Origin: Saccharothrix saharensis
GTDB lineage: Bacteria; Actinomycetota; Actinomycetes; Mycobacteriales; Pseudonocardiaceae
Length of the DNA: 64,000 bases
NCBI RefSeq assembly: GCF_006716745.1
Contig: NZ_VFPP01000001.1
Span: 1,178,001-1,242,000 of the forward strand
Reading direction: 5' to 3'
Part shown: in pieces, positions 25,944 through 34,714 of the stretch
Layout: the number at the start of each line of letters is the position of its first letter
How positions within the stretch are numbered: position 1 is the first letter of the stretch
The notes under the pieces: model-generated
Told to the model about the DNA's origin: nothing
Database searches by the model: none
Seen by the model: the letters and a program-made list of their open reading frames with translations, nothing else
Translations under genes and position numbers: made by a program

Positions 25944-27164
25944 TCAGGAGCGGGTCGTCGCCCCCGCGGTGTTCGCCCAGAACTCGGCACAACGCCCGTC
26001 GCGGCGCAGCAGGTCGTCGTGCGAGCCCTCCTCCACGACCCGCCCACCGTCCAGGAAGACGACGCGGTCGGCGCGTTGGGCGGTCCGCACGCGGTGCGCC
26101 ACCATCACCACCGTGCGGCCCGCCATCAGGCGTTCCACACCGTCGTGGACGGCCGTCTCGTTCACCGGGTCCAGCGCCGAGGTCACCTCGTCCAGCAGCA
26201 CCACGGGTGCGTCCTTCAGCAGCGCCCGCGCGATGGAGACGCGCTGGCGCTCACCGCCCGAGAGCAGGGCACCGCCCTCGCCGACGTTCGTCGCCCACCC
26301 GCCGGGCAGCCGTTCGACCACCTCGTCCAACCGCGCCGCGACGGCCGCCTCCCGCACCTCGGCGTCGGTCGCACCGGGACGGCCCAGCCGCACGTTCTCC
26401 TCGATCGTGCCGTCGAACAGGTAGACCTGCTGGAACACGAACGCGATCCGCGACATCAGCTCCTCCGAGCCGATGTCCCGCACGTCCACGCCGCCCACGC
26501 GCACCGCGCCCGCGTCCACGTCGTGGAACCGGGCGAGCAACTGGAGCAGCGTGCTCTTGCCCGCGCCCGACGGCCCCACGACGGCCAGCCGCCGGCCCGG
26601 CGGCACGGACAGCGTCACGTCGTCGATCACCGTGCGGTCGCCGTGCCGGAACGTGACGCGGTCGAGCTCCAGCCCGTGGTGGCGCGGCTCGACGGGTTCG
26701 CGCGGCTCCGGCAGCGGTTCGGTGCGCAGCACGGCGTCGAGCCGCGCCAGCTCGAACCGGGCGACGCGGACCTTGCCGCCGATGTCGGACAACGACAGCA
26801 GCGGGTCCGCGCAGCGTGCGGCCAGCACGAGGACCGCCGGCACCTCGGCCGTGCCGATGGCACCGCCGACCGCGAGGTAGGCGCCCAGGACCAGCACCGC
26901 GGTGAACACCGCCTGCACCGTGAACGTCAGGCCCACCACGCCGGGCATCGCCGCCAGGACACCGCGCCGGGACGCGCGTTCGACGTCGTGCAGCGCATCG
27001 TCCAGCAACCGGAACCGCTCGCCGGTCCGGCCGCCCGCGCGCAGGACCGGCTGTGCCTGGAGGTACTCGATGACCCGGTCGGCGGCCTCGTGGTCGCGTT
27101 CGGCGCGCTCCGCGTCGGCGGCGGCCGTGGATCGTCCCGCCCAGGCCTGGACCGCCACCACCAC
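25944..27164 (-). CDS. N-terminally truncated ABC exporter (probable gene remnant)
   Basis: 406 residues from GTG 27164. The NBD is complete: GPSGAGKSTLLQLLARF, LLSGGERQRVSIARAL, VVLLDEVTSALDP and the switch His in MVAHRV. In front of it remain only the last one or two membrane helices (VGLTFTVQAVFTAVLVLGAYL) of a domain that should have six. The pre-NBD block (VIEYLQAQPVLRAGG, LAARCADPLLSLSDIGG) resembles siderophore-type exporters of the IrtB/YbtQ class, normally near 580 residues. The open frame runs upstream only 11 codons before a stop, where the esterase gene ends at 27,188, so some 170 residues were lost by deletion. Export activity is unlikely. Confidence 0.82.
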   Translation of the reverse strand: MVVAVQAWAGRSTAAADAERAERDHEAADRVIEYLQAQPVLRAGGRTGERFRLLDDALHDVERASRRGVLAAMPGVVGLTFTVQAVFTAVLVLGAYLAVGGAIGTAEVPAVLVLAARCADPLLSLSDIGGKVRVARFELARLDAVLRTEPLPEPREPVEPRHHGLELDRVTFRHGDRTVIDDVTLSVPPGRRLAVVGPSGAGKSTLLQLLARFHDVDAGAVRVGGVDVRDIGSEELMSRIAFVFQQVYLFDGTIEENVRLGRPGATDAEVREAAVAARLDEVVERLPGGWATNVGEGGALLSGGERQRVSIARALLKDAPVVLLDEVTSALDPVNETAVHDGVERLMAGRTVVMVAHRVRTAQRADRVVFLDGGRVVEEGSHDDLLRRDGRCAEFWANTAGATTRS

Positions 27165-27187
27165 GGGTGCGCGCCGCCTCCGCGAGG

Positions 27188-28195
27188 TCAGCGGCGGTCA
27201 TCGCGCTCCCCCGCCGTCGTCACGGTCCGGTCCGCCACCAGGTGGTCCCGCAGGAACCGGGTGACCTCGGCCCGCGCGGCCTTCGCCTGCCGCACCAGGC
27301 CGGGCATGCTGAGGAACCCGTGCGGCGCGCCGCGGTGTTCGGTGAGCCGCACGGGCGTGCCCGCCTCGCGCAGCCGCTCGGCGTATCGGCGACCCTGATC
27401 GGCCACCGGGTCGACGGTCGGCACGACCACGAGCGCCGGTGCCACCTCGCCGAGGCCGGCGGCGTGCAGCGGCGAGAGCGCGACGGGATCGGTTCCCGGC
27501 GGCAACGCCAACCGGTGGAACAGCCGCATCTGCGCGGCCGTGAGGGTCGAACCGTGCGCGTGCTGCGCCATCGACGGGAAGTCGAACGCCGCGTCGGTCA
27601 GGTCCACGACCGGGTTGACCACCACTTGGGCCCGCAAGGTCGGACCGGAGGCCGCGGCCCGGATCGCGGCCAGGGCGGCGACCAGCCCGCCGGTGCTCTC
27701 CCCGAACACCGCGATCCGGGTCGGGTCGACGCCCCAGTCGGACGCGTGCCGCACGACGTGCTCCAGCACGTCCCAGCCGTCGTCGGCGACCGCCCGGATC
27801 GAGGTGTCCGGCGCGAGCAGGCGGTGCTCGACCGAGACGACGACCGCCGGCAGCCGTGCGGCGAGGTGGCTGTTCACCCAGTCCGACTGCACCGCCGTGC
27901 CGACGAACCCGCCACCGTGCACGTGCAGGACGAGCGGCAGGTCACCGCTGCGGTGCGCCGGCCGGTACACCCGCACCGGGAGCACGCGGTCGGGCAGCGC
28001 CACCTGCCGCCACCGGATCCCCGCTTCGCCGTCCGGGAACCCGGTGACCACCCGGAACAGCCGGGACGACCGCTTGCGGTTCTCCGCGTCCCGGAAGGCG
28101 GCCAGCGCCTCGGCCGTCATCGTCGACCAGTCCGGTTCCCCGCGCAGGGCGCGCAGCAGCCGGACGCCCAGCGGCGGGCGTTCCACGTCGTTCAT
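27188..28195 (-). CDS. alpha/beta-hydrolase, hormone-sensitive-lipase-type esterase
   Basis: 335 residues from ATG 28193-28195 with GAGGAGGGGG upstream. The oxyanion-hole motif LHVHGGGFVG is followed by the nucleophile elbow FGESTGGLVAA, acid in VVPTVDPVADQG and the final His in GAPHGFLSMPG, all in HSL order. These enzymes hydrolyse short acyl esters. It is divergent from a TetR repressor with a shared palindromic operator, an arrangement typical of an inducible detoxifying esterase. Confidence 0.9.
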   Translation of the reverse strand: MNDVERPPLGVRLLRALRGEPDWSTMTAEALAAFRDAENRKRSSRLFRVVTGFPDGEAGIRWRQVALPDRVLPVRVYRPAHRSGDLPLVLHVHGGGFVGTAVQSDWVNSHLAARLPAVVVSVEHRLLAPDTSIRAVADDGWDVLEHVVRHASDWGVDPTRIAVFGESTGGLVAALAAIRAAASGPTLRAQVVVNPVVDLTDAAFDFPSMAQHAHGSTLTAAQMRLFHRLALPPGTDPVALSPLHAAGLGEVAPALVVVPTVDPVADQGRRYAERLREAGTPVRLTEHRGAPHGFLSMPGLVRQAKAARAEVTRFLRDHLVADRTVTTAGERDDRR

Positions 28196-28221
28196 GTCCC
28201 CCTCCTCGACCACCATAATTT

Positions 28222-28253
28222 CGCTACCGATGGTATCGATACCGATCGTAGCG
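28222..28253. promoter_or_regulatory. esterase/TetR operator, nested palindromes
   Basis: Centre GGTATCGATACC (28232-28243) is a perfect 12-bp palindrome, nested in an outer near-inverted repeat CGCTAC...GTAGCG. It lies between the two divergent start codons, 21 bp from the TetR ATG, and is a probable binding site for that repressor. Confidence 0.75.
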
Positions 28254-28273
28254 CAACTCGCTATCGTGGAGCC

Positions 28274-28846
28274 ATGACCCGGGAGAGCACCTCCGCCAAA
28301 CCGCCCGGCCGCCCTCGGGCGGGCATCGACGCCGTGGTCTTCGCCGCGACGCTGAAGACCGTCCACGAACTGGGTTATGCGAGCGCGACGATGGACCGCA
28401 TCGCGGCCGCGGCCGGTGTCGCGAAGACGACGATCTACCGCCGCTGGCCGTCCAAGGGCGCGCTGATCACGGACTGCCTGGTCGACACGTTCGGCCCGCT
28501 GCCGCCGATGCCGGGCAGCCGGGCCGAGTACCTCGCCGCGGCCATCGACCTGGCCGCCACGAAGATCAGCCGGCCGGGGGTGGGGGCCGCGTTCGCGGGT
28601 GTCTTCGTCGACGCCGTCAGCGACGCGAGCCTGCGCGAGATCCTGTCGACCCGGTTGCAGGCGCCGTACCTGCGCGCGTTGCAGGACGCGCTCGGCGAGC
28701 CCGAGGACCGCATCCTGCTCTTCGTCGACATCACCGTCGGCACCCTGCTGCACCGGATGGGCATGACCGGCGCGCCGATGGCCGACGCGGACGTCGCCGT
28801 GATGACCGAGATGATCCAACACCACTTCGCCGGACCGGCCCGGTGA
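28274..28846 (+). CDS. TetR-family repressor
   Basis: 190 residues. N-terminal HTH TMDRIAAAAGVAKTTIYRRWPSKGALITDC is a textbook TetR motif; the C-terminal ligand domain resembles TetR_C_11-type regulators (LLFVDITVGTLLHRMGM). It should repress the divergent esterase and itself through the GGTATCGATACC palindrome. Its stop overlaps the GTG of the unknown gene downstream, so that gene is co-translated. Confidence 0.9.
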   Translation: MTRESTSAKPPGRPRAGIDAVVFAATLKTVHELGYASATMDRIAAAAGVAKTTIYRRWPSKGALITDCLVDTFGPLPPMPGSRAEYLAAAIDLAATKISRPGVGAAFAGVFVDAVSDASLREILSTRLQAPYLRALQDALGEPEDRILLFVDITVGTLLHRMGMTGAPMADADVAVMTEMIQHHFAGPAR

Positions 28847-29544
28847 CGACCGGACGTCCCGACTGGGGTGCCGTGCCCGGCTACCCGGGCCTCTACCGGC
28901 CCGAGGTGATCGAGCCGGGACTGCGCGGGCTCGCCGGGGCGAACGGGTTGGTCGCGGCCGCACGGGCGGCCGCGAGCCTCGACCAGGGCGCGCTCGTGCA
29001 CGGGCACAGCGGTGCCGCCATGCCCGCCGCCGCCCACGCCGCGCCGTTCCTGCTCGACGTCCTCGAACACGGCCACCACGCGGCGAAGGTGGCGGCGTGC
29101 GGCTTGTTGGAGGACTCGATGCGGTTCGACCCGATCGCCGGCTTCGGCCGGGTGCCCACGTCGTTCGGCCCGGCCGTCCCCCTCTGCTGCGCCGTCGCCC
29201 ACCACGTCCACGCCCGGCGTGACGCCGTGGTCGCCCTGGGCCCGCTCTTCCGCGACCTGCTCGCCGAGGCGGCCGGGCACTGGTCGTTCGAGGTCGGCGA
29301 GGTGATCGACGACGGGCGCGACGCGGTCGCCTTCGGCACGGTGCACGGCACGCTGCCGGACGCCGGGCAGGAGGCCGAGTGCCACGGCCCGGACGGCCAC
29401 CTGCCGCTCGGCGAGGTGCGCCGCGAACTCCCGGCCGTGCCCGGCGAGCCGGAAGCCTGCTTGCGGCTGGTCGACGTCGCCCCGGAGGCCCTGCCCGCGC
29501 GGGCCGTGCTGATCCCCGCCGCGTGCGGTCGGCGGGCGCACTGA
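28843..29544 (+). CDS. unknown protein with HEAT-like helical repeats
   Basis: 233 residues from GTG 28843, which overlaps the TetR stop (GTGA). I recognise no enzyme family. The middle resembles alpha-solenoid repeats found in actinomycete HEAT-type proteins (AAPFLLDVLEHGHHAAKV, AACGLLEDSM), with unusually many His residues (HGHHAAK, AHHVHARRD). The C-terminal half is predicted mixed with no motif. No signal peptide or membrane segment. Coupling to the TetR gene suggests a role in the same response. Confidence 0.6.
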   Translation: MTTGRPDWGAVPGYPGLYRPEVIEPGLRGLAGANGLVAAARAAASLDQGALVHGHSGAAMPAAAHAAPFLLDVLEHGHHAAKVAACGLLEDSMRFDPIAGFGRVPTSFGPAVPLCCAVAHHVHARRDAVVALGPLFRDLLAEAAGHWSFEVGEVIDDGRDAVAFGTVHGTLPDAGQEAECHGPDGHLPLGEVRRELPAVPGEPEACLRLVDVAPEALPARAVLIPAACGRRAH

Positions 29545-29605
29545 CGGGTGCGGCTGAAACCGCGGTGAAACCACCGTGAACCGGTGGAGCGGCACTGTCC
29601 CGGTC

Positions 29606-30571
29606 ATGACGAACATCCCCACCGAACCCGCCATCGCGGTCACCGGGCTGCGCCGGTCGTACGGCGGCAGGCCGGTGCTCGACGGCATCGACCTGCACGT
29701 GCCCGAAGGCTCGATCTGCGCGTTGCTCGGCCCCAACGGCGCGGGCAAGACGACCGTGGTCCGGGTCCTGTCGACCCTGATCCGCGCCGACGCGGGCGAA
29801 GTGCGCGTCGGCGGTCACGACGTGGACCGCGAACCCGACCTGGTGCGCGCGGCCATCGGCGTCACCGGCCAGTTCGCCGCGGTGGACGACTACCTGACCG
29901 GGGAGGAGAACCTCCTGCTGATGGCCGATCTGCACCACCTCGGCCGCGCGGGGGGTCGGCGGCGCGCGGCCGAGTTGATCGAGCGGTTCGGCCTGGCTGA
30001 GGCGGCGCGGAAACCCGGCGCGGTGCACTCGGGCGGCATGCGGCGTCGGCTCGACCTCGCCATGGGGCTGATGGGCGATCCGCGGGTGATCTTCCTGGAC
30101 GAACCCACGACCGGGCTGGACCCGCGCAGCCGGCGCGACCTCTGGCAGGTCGTCCGGGACCTGGCCGGCCGGGGCGTGACGGTCCTGCTCACCACCCAGT
30201 ACCTGGAGGAGGCCGACCAGCTCGCCGACCGGATCGCGTTGCTCGACCACGGCCGGCTCGTCGCCGAGGGCACGCCGGCCGAGCTGAAGCGGCTGGTGCC
30301 CGGCGGGCACGTCGAACTGCGGTTCGCCGACGACCGGGCGCTGCACGCCGCCGCGGCGGCGCTGGACGTCGTGCCGGACGCCGAGTCGCTGGTCCTGCGG
30401 GTACCCGGCGACGGCGGCACCCGTGCGCTCAAGGCCATGCTCGACCGGCTCGACGCCGCCGCCGTCGACGTGGAGGGGTTGGCCGTGCGCACACCGGACC
30501 TCGACGACGTGTTCTTCGCCGTGACCGGGCAGGCCGCCGGGTCCGCCTCGGAGGAGGTGGCCGCACGATGA
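29606..30571 (+). CDS. DrrA-type ABC exporter ATPase
   Basis: 321 residues. LLGPNGAGKTTVVRVLSTL (Walker A), the DrrA-type Q-loop GVTGQFAAVDDYLTGEENL, signature HSGGMRRRLDLAMGL, VIFLDEPTTGLDPRSR and switch His replaced by Gln (LLTTQYLEEADQLADRI), all features of the daunorubicin-resistance group. The C-terminal DUF4162-like tail (RTPDLDDVFFAVTG) is present. ATG 29606 is chosen; GTG 29576 is an alternative. Translationally coupled (ATGA) to its permease. Exports amphipathic natural products. Confidence 0.93.
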   Translation: MTNIPTEPAIAVTGLRRSYGGRPVLDGIDLHVPEGSICALLGPNGAGKTTVVRVLSTLIRADAGEVRVGGHDVDREPDLVRAAIGVTGQFAAVDDYLTGEENLLLMADLHHLGRAGGRRRAAELIERFGLAEAARKPGAVHSGGMRRRLDLAMGLMGDPRVIFLDEPTTGLDPRSRRDLWQVVRDLAGRGVTVLLTTQYLEEADQLADRIALLDHGRLVAEGTPAELKRLVPGGHVELRFADDRALHAAAAALDVVPDAESLVLRVPGDGGTRALKAMLDRLDAAAVDVEGLAVRTPDLDDVFFAVTGQAAGSASEEVAAR

Positions 30572-31359
30572 GCGCGCTCGCCCTCGCCGCTCGCGACTCG
30601 GTCACCATGCTGCGCCGCCAATTGCGGCACATGACCCGGGCGTGGTCCGTGACGCTGATGCTGCTGGCCGTGCCGATCGTGTTCCTGCTGCTGTTCGTCT
30701 ACGTGCTCGGCGGGACGCTCGGTGACGGCCTGGGCGTCGGGTCGGGCGGTCGCGGCGCGTACGTCGACTACGTCGCGCCCGGCATCCTGCTGGTCACCAT
30801 CGCCGGCGCGGTCCAGGGCACGGCGATCTCGGTGGCGGTCGACATGACGGGCGGCATCATCGCGCGGTTCCGGACCATGGCCATCGCGCGGGTGTCGGTG
30901 CTGACCGGGCACGTGCTGGGCAGCGTGCTGCACACCCTGTTCAGCCTCGTGGTCGTGCTCGGTGTGGCCCTGCTCGTCGGCTTCCGCCCCACCGCGACCG
31001 CGGTGGGGCGGCTGGCGGCGGCCGGTGTCCTCACCGCGACGACGTTCGCCCTGGTGTGGACGGCCGTCGCCATGGGGTTGGTGACGAAGTCGGTCGCGGC
31101 GGCGAGCAACCTGCCGATGCCGCTGACCCTGCTGCCGTTCTTCGGCAGCGGTTTCGTGCCGACCGACTCGCTGCCGGCGGGCCTGCGCTGGTTCGCCGAG
31201 CACCAACCGATCACGCCGATCACGGAGACGCTGCGCGGCCTCCTGCTGGGTACGCCGATCGGCGACCGCGCCGCCATCGCCCTCGGCTGGTGCGCCGTGA
31301 TCGTGCTGATCGGCTACGCGTGGGCGAAACGCCTCTACAACCGCGACCGCACCCGTTGA
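30568..31359 (+). CDS. DrrB-type ABC-2 exporter permease
   Basis: 263 residues with six membrane helices. DYVAPGILLVTIAGAVQGTAISVAVDMTGG-like and RFRTMAIARVSVLTGHVLGS segments and the amphipathic coupling helix are standard for ABC-2 permeases (the longer match is quoted as two parts, residues about 70-115). FFGSGFVPTDSLP and the final ITPITETLRGLLLG block are DrrB signatures. With the ATPase encoded upstream it forms a full exporter, plausibly for self-resistance. Confidence 0.92.
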   Translation: MSALALAARDSVTMLRRQLRHMTRAWSVTLMLLAVPIVFLLLFVYVLGGTLGDGLGVGSGGRGAYVDYVAPGILLVTIAGAVQGTAISVAVDMTGGIIARFRTMAIARVSVLTGHVLGSVLHTLFSLVVVLGVALLVGFRPTATAVGRLAAAGVLTATTFALVWTAVAMGLVTKSVAAASNLPMPLTLLPFFGSGFVPTDSLPAGLRWFAEHQPITPITETLRGLLLGTPIGDRAAIALGWCAVIVLIGYAWAKRLYNRDRTR

Positions 31360-31429
31360 CGAGGGCGCGGCACCGGGCCCGCTCCGGCGGACCCGGTGCC
31401 GGCTCGCGGATCGCGACGGTCGGGCGCGG

Positions 31430-34400
31430 TCAGCACCTCGACCCCGACCGCTCGCCGCCGGGCAGGTCCCGACCGGCTGCCGCCGAAGCCTCGGGATGAG
31501 CCGAGACCTGGCTCGCGCCGGCCGGGTCCCGCACCTCACCGGGAGGACGCTCGTCGAGCAGCGCCAGTCCCGCCGCGCGCATCCCGGCCCGGTCCAGGTC
31601 CGCGCAGGTCCGCACCGCCTCCTCGTACGCCGCGCGATCGGCGCGCACGGCGTCCGCCCTGGCCGCCGCACCCGACATCGTCGGCTGGAAGTGGTGCTGG
31701 AACCGGAACCGCTCGGCCAGCGCGATCATCCGCGCCGCCGACCGCGCGAGGGACCGGTCGCCGGTGCGGCGGAACCGGGCCAGGTCCGACACGGCGACGG
31801 CCAGCAGCAGGGTGCCGCACAACGACTGCTCGACCACGTGCGGCGGCGGGTCGGTCAACGGGTCGGTCAGCAGGCGGCGCAGCGGTTCGCGCAGTGCCTC
31901 CGCGACGTCGGCGACGAGGTCGAGGCGGTCGTGCCGGGCGTGGGCGACGACGGCCGCCGACCGCGCCTCCACCACCCACGGGTCCAGGTCGGGCGGCACG
32001 CCGGTGGACGCCAGGGCGCGGCCGTCGCGGAGCCGGCCGACCACTCGACGCCACAGCCGCAGACCCGCGTCCACCTCGCCGCGGGCGAACCGCACCTCGG
32101 CCCGGATGCCCAGGTCGTAGCCGACCGACCCGGCCTCCTCCTCGTCCAGCACGACGTGCGCGAGCCCGTCCAGCCACCGCTGCGCCTCGGCGGTGTCGCC
32201 GACCTGCAGGGCGGCCAGCACGAGCCACGACCGGACGCCGGCCGCGTCGGCCCGCGCACCGAGCCGCTGGAGCACCGGCAGCGCCGCCACCAGGTGGTCC
32301 CGGGCTTGCGCGCCCCGTTCCAGGCGCAGGCACAGTTCCGCCACCCGGCCGTGCGTGATCGAACGCAGCCACGGCAGGTCGCGGTCGGTGAACACCTCCA
32401 GGGCACGCCGGGTCGCCGCCAGTGCCGCGTCGACGTCTCCCTCGGTCTCCAGGTGGTAGCCGGCGAGCACGTTCGCGACACCGGCCACGAGCGGTTCGGC
32501 GCCGGCGCACAACCGTTCCAGCTCGGCGGGATCGCCCGACGCGCCGATGACCCAGCCGACCGCCCGGATCACCGTGTCCGGCCGCGCCGGGCCGAGTCGG
32601 CGCAACGCGACCACCGCTCGCACCGGACGCCGCCCACCGGTGCCGAACGCGTGCCCCGCCGCCACGGTGAGCGCGGTCCGGGTCACCTCGACCTGGGCCG
32701 GCTCGGGCCGGTGGTGCGCCAGCGTCCAGGACGTCTCCCGGACCAGTGCCGCGAGCCGTGGCGCGGCGGACCGGACGGTCCAGAGCCCGCCGAGGACCGC
32801 GGCGACCGCCGTGACGGCCGGCCGGTCGTCCCGTGCCAGGGCCAGGCGGAGCGCTTGGAGCAGGTTCTCGCGTTCCGCGTGGACGGCGTCGATCGCGTCG
32901 TAGGGGTCCGCCTCGAACAGCTCGTCGTGGTGGGCCGAACCGAACGCACGCGCCCACCCCAGGAGAGCGGTCACGACGTCCTCGGCCTCAGCGCCCCTCA
33001 GGCGCGTGGCGCTGAACTCGCGCACCGTCTCCAGCATCCGCAGCCGGCTGCCCGTCGGCGTGTCGGACACCTTGAGCAACGAGTGGTCGACCAGGTGCTC
33101 CAGCACCGCGTCCACGTCGTGCGCGGGCAGGCCGTCGAGCAGCGCGCGGGCGGCGTCGGCGGTGAACCCGTCGGCGAACACCGACAGCGCGCGCATCGCC
33201 GCCCGGCCCGCCGGGTCCAGCAGGTTCCAGCTCCAGTCCACCACCGCGTGCAGCGTGTGGTGCCGCCGCGGCGCGTCCCGGGCGCCGCCGCGCAGCACGC
33301 CGAACCGGTCGTCCAGCCGACGCGCGAGTTCCGCCACCGACATGGTCCGCACCCGTGCCGCCGCCAGCTCGACCGCGAGCGGCAGCCCGTCGAGGTGGCG
33401 GCACACCTCCGCCACGGTCGCGGCGGGCAGGTCGACACCCGGCCGAGCCGCCCGCGCGCGCTGCTCGAACAGCTCGACGCACGTCCGCGGGCTCAGCTCG
33501 GGCAACCGGTGGACCGACTCCGAGGACAGTCCCAGCGGCGTCCGGCCGGTGGTGAGGACCCGCAGCTCGGCGGTCGTCGCCACCAGGGCGCGGACCAGGT
33601 CGGCGGCCCCCGCGACGACGTGCTCGCAGTTGTCCAGCACCAGGAGCGACGGTCCGGCGAGCTCGGCCGCGATGGCGGCGACGTCATCGGCGACCTCGAC
33701 GTGCGCGCGGTGCTCCCCCGCGCCGAGGACCGCCGCGACCTCACGGGCCACGTCGTCGTCGGAGGCGATGCCCGCCAGCGGCACGACGGCGACCACCGGC
33801 CCCTCGGCACGGCGGGCGACGGCGTGCGCGAGCCTGGTCTTGCCCAGGCCGCCCGGCCCGACGACCGAGGTCACGCGGGAGGTGCGCAGCAGCGCCTCGA
33901 CCGCGGCGACGTCGTCGTCCCGGCCGAGCAGCGGGTTGGGTTCGTGCGCGACGCCGTACCGGACCTGCGGCGCCACGCCCAGCAGCAACCGCTGGTGCAC
34001 GGCTTGCAGCGTCGGCCCCGGATCGGCGCCGAGCCGGTCGCGCAGGGCCCGCCGGTGTGCGTCGTACCGCGCCAGCGCCGCGGCCGGGCCGACCGTCGCC
34101 GCCTCGCACCGCAGCAGCTCGGCCACCACCTCGTCGTCGAGCGGTCGTTCGGCGGCCAGGTCCACCAGCGGCCGCACGGCTTCGGACGGGCGGCCGAGCC
34201 GCGCCAACGCGAGCGCACGGGCTCGGACCAGCGTGCGGTGGGAACCGCGCCGTTGCGCCCGCAACGCGCCGACCGGGCCGTCGTCGGCCACGTCCGGCTC
34301 GGCGTCCTCCCACAGCGCCAGGCCGGCGTCGGCGTGCGCGAGCGCGGCGGCGTGGTCACCCGCCCGCGAGCACCGGGCGGCCACCGCGGCCCGCAGCAGC

Positions 34401-34690
34401 ACCGCCGAGCTGTCCACCTGGTCCTCGGCCAACGTCAACCGGTAACCGGTCCGAGTGCGCGCGATGACGTCCGCGCCGAGCTGCGCCCGCGCCCGTGACA
34501 CCAGGACCTGCACGGCCTTCGGCGGGTGCTCCGGCCGCGAGTCCGGCCACAGGCCCTCGACCAGCCGCCCGGTGCCGCAGCCCGTGCGCAGGTCGTCGGC
34601 GAGCAGCGCGAGCAGATCCCGCAGCCGCGGGCCGGTGATCTCGCGGCCGCGGAACGCCACCCGCGGCAACAGGACGAGATCGGGGACCAC
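31430..34690 (-). CDS. SARP/AfsR-like regulator: OmpR-type HTH, BTAD, NB-ARC ATPase, TPR tail
   Basis: 1,086 residues starting with GTG. Residues 1-90 form the winged helix (LLALLADDLRTGCGTGRLVE, KAVQVLVSRARAQLGAD); 95-240 the bacterial transcriptional activation domain (PTLQAVHQRLLLG); then an NB-ARC/STAND ATPase with P-loop VVGPGGLGKTRLAHA, Walker B LLVLDNCEHVV and GLPLAVELAAARV; the remaining 500 residues are TPR-like helices. Such proteins activate antibiotic clusters, often integrating a signal through the STAND/TPR part. It follows the P450 gene by 24 bp in a minus-strand series with the ABC-F gene. Candidate pathway activator for the neighbouring cluster. Confidence 0.92.
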   Translation of the reverse strand: MVPDLVLLPRVAFRGREITGPRLRDLLALLADDLRTGCGTGRLVEGLWPDSRPEHPPKAVQVLVSRARAQLGADVIARTRTGYRLTLAEDQVDSSAVLLRAAVAARCSRAGDHAAALAHADAGLALWEDAEPDVADDGPVGALRAQRRGSHRTLVRARALALARLGRPSEAVRPLVDLAAERPLDDEVVAELLRCEAATVGPAAALARYDAHRRALRDRLGADPGPTLQAVHQRLLLGVAPQVRYGVAHEPNPLLGRDDDVAAVEALLRTSRVTSVVGPGGLGKTRLAHAVARRAEGPVVAVVPLAGIASDDDVAREVAAVLGAGEHRAHVEVADDVAAIAAELAGPSLLVLDNCEHVVAGAADLVRALVATTAELRVLTTGRTPLGLSSESVHRLPELSPRTCVELFEQRARAARPGVDLPAATVAEVCRHLDGLPLAVELAAARVRTMSVAELARRLDDRFGVLRGGARDAPRRHHTLHAVVDWSWNLLDPAGRAAMRALSVFADGFTADAARALLDGLPAHDVDAVLEHLVDHSLLKVSDTPTGSRLRMLETVREFSATRLRGAEAEDVVTALLGWARAFGSAHHDELFEADPYDAIDAVHAERENLLQALRLALARDDRPAVTAVAAVLGGLWTVRSAAPRLAALVRETSWTLAHHRPEPAQVEVTRTALTVAAGHAFGTGGRRPVRAVVALRRLGPARPDTVIRAVGWVIGASGDPAELERLCAGAEPLVAGVANVLAGYHLETEGDVDAALAATRRALEVFTDRDLPWLRSITHGRVAELCLRLERGAQARDHLVAALPVLQRLGARADAAGVRSWLVLAALQVGDTAEAQRWLDGLAHVVLDEEEAGSVGYDLGIRAEVRFARGEVDAGLRLWRRVVGRLRDGRALASTGVPPDLDPWVVEARSAAVVAHARHDRLDLVADVAEALREPLRRLLTDPLTDPPPHVVEQSLCGTLLLAVAVSDLARFRRTGDRSLARSAARMIALAERFRFQHHFQPTMSGAAARADAVRADRAAYEEAVRTCADLDRAGMRAAGLALLDERPPGEVRDPAGASQVSAHPEASAAAGRDLPGGERSGSRC

Positions 34691-34714
34691 GGCGTCAGCG
34701 TAACGATCCCGCGA

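Noticed and set aside
27188..30346. A 1,052-residue minus-strand frame
   Set aside because: Only the last third (from ATG 28,195) is the esterase; the rest is antisense to the TetR, unknown and DrrA genes.
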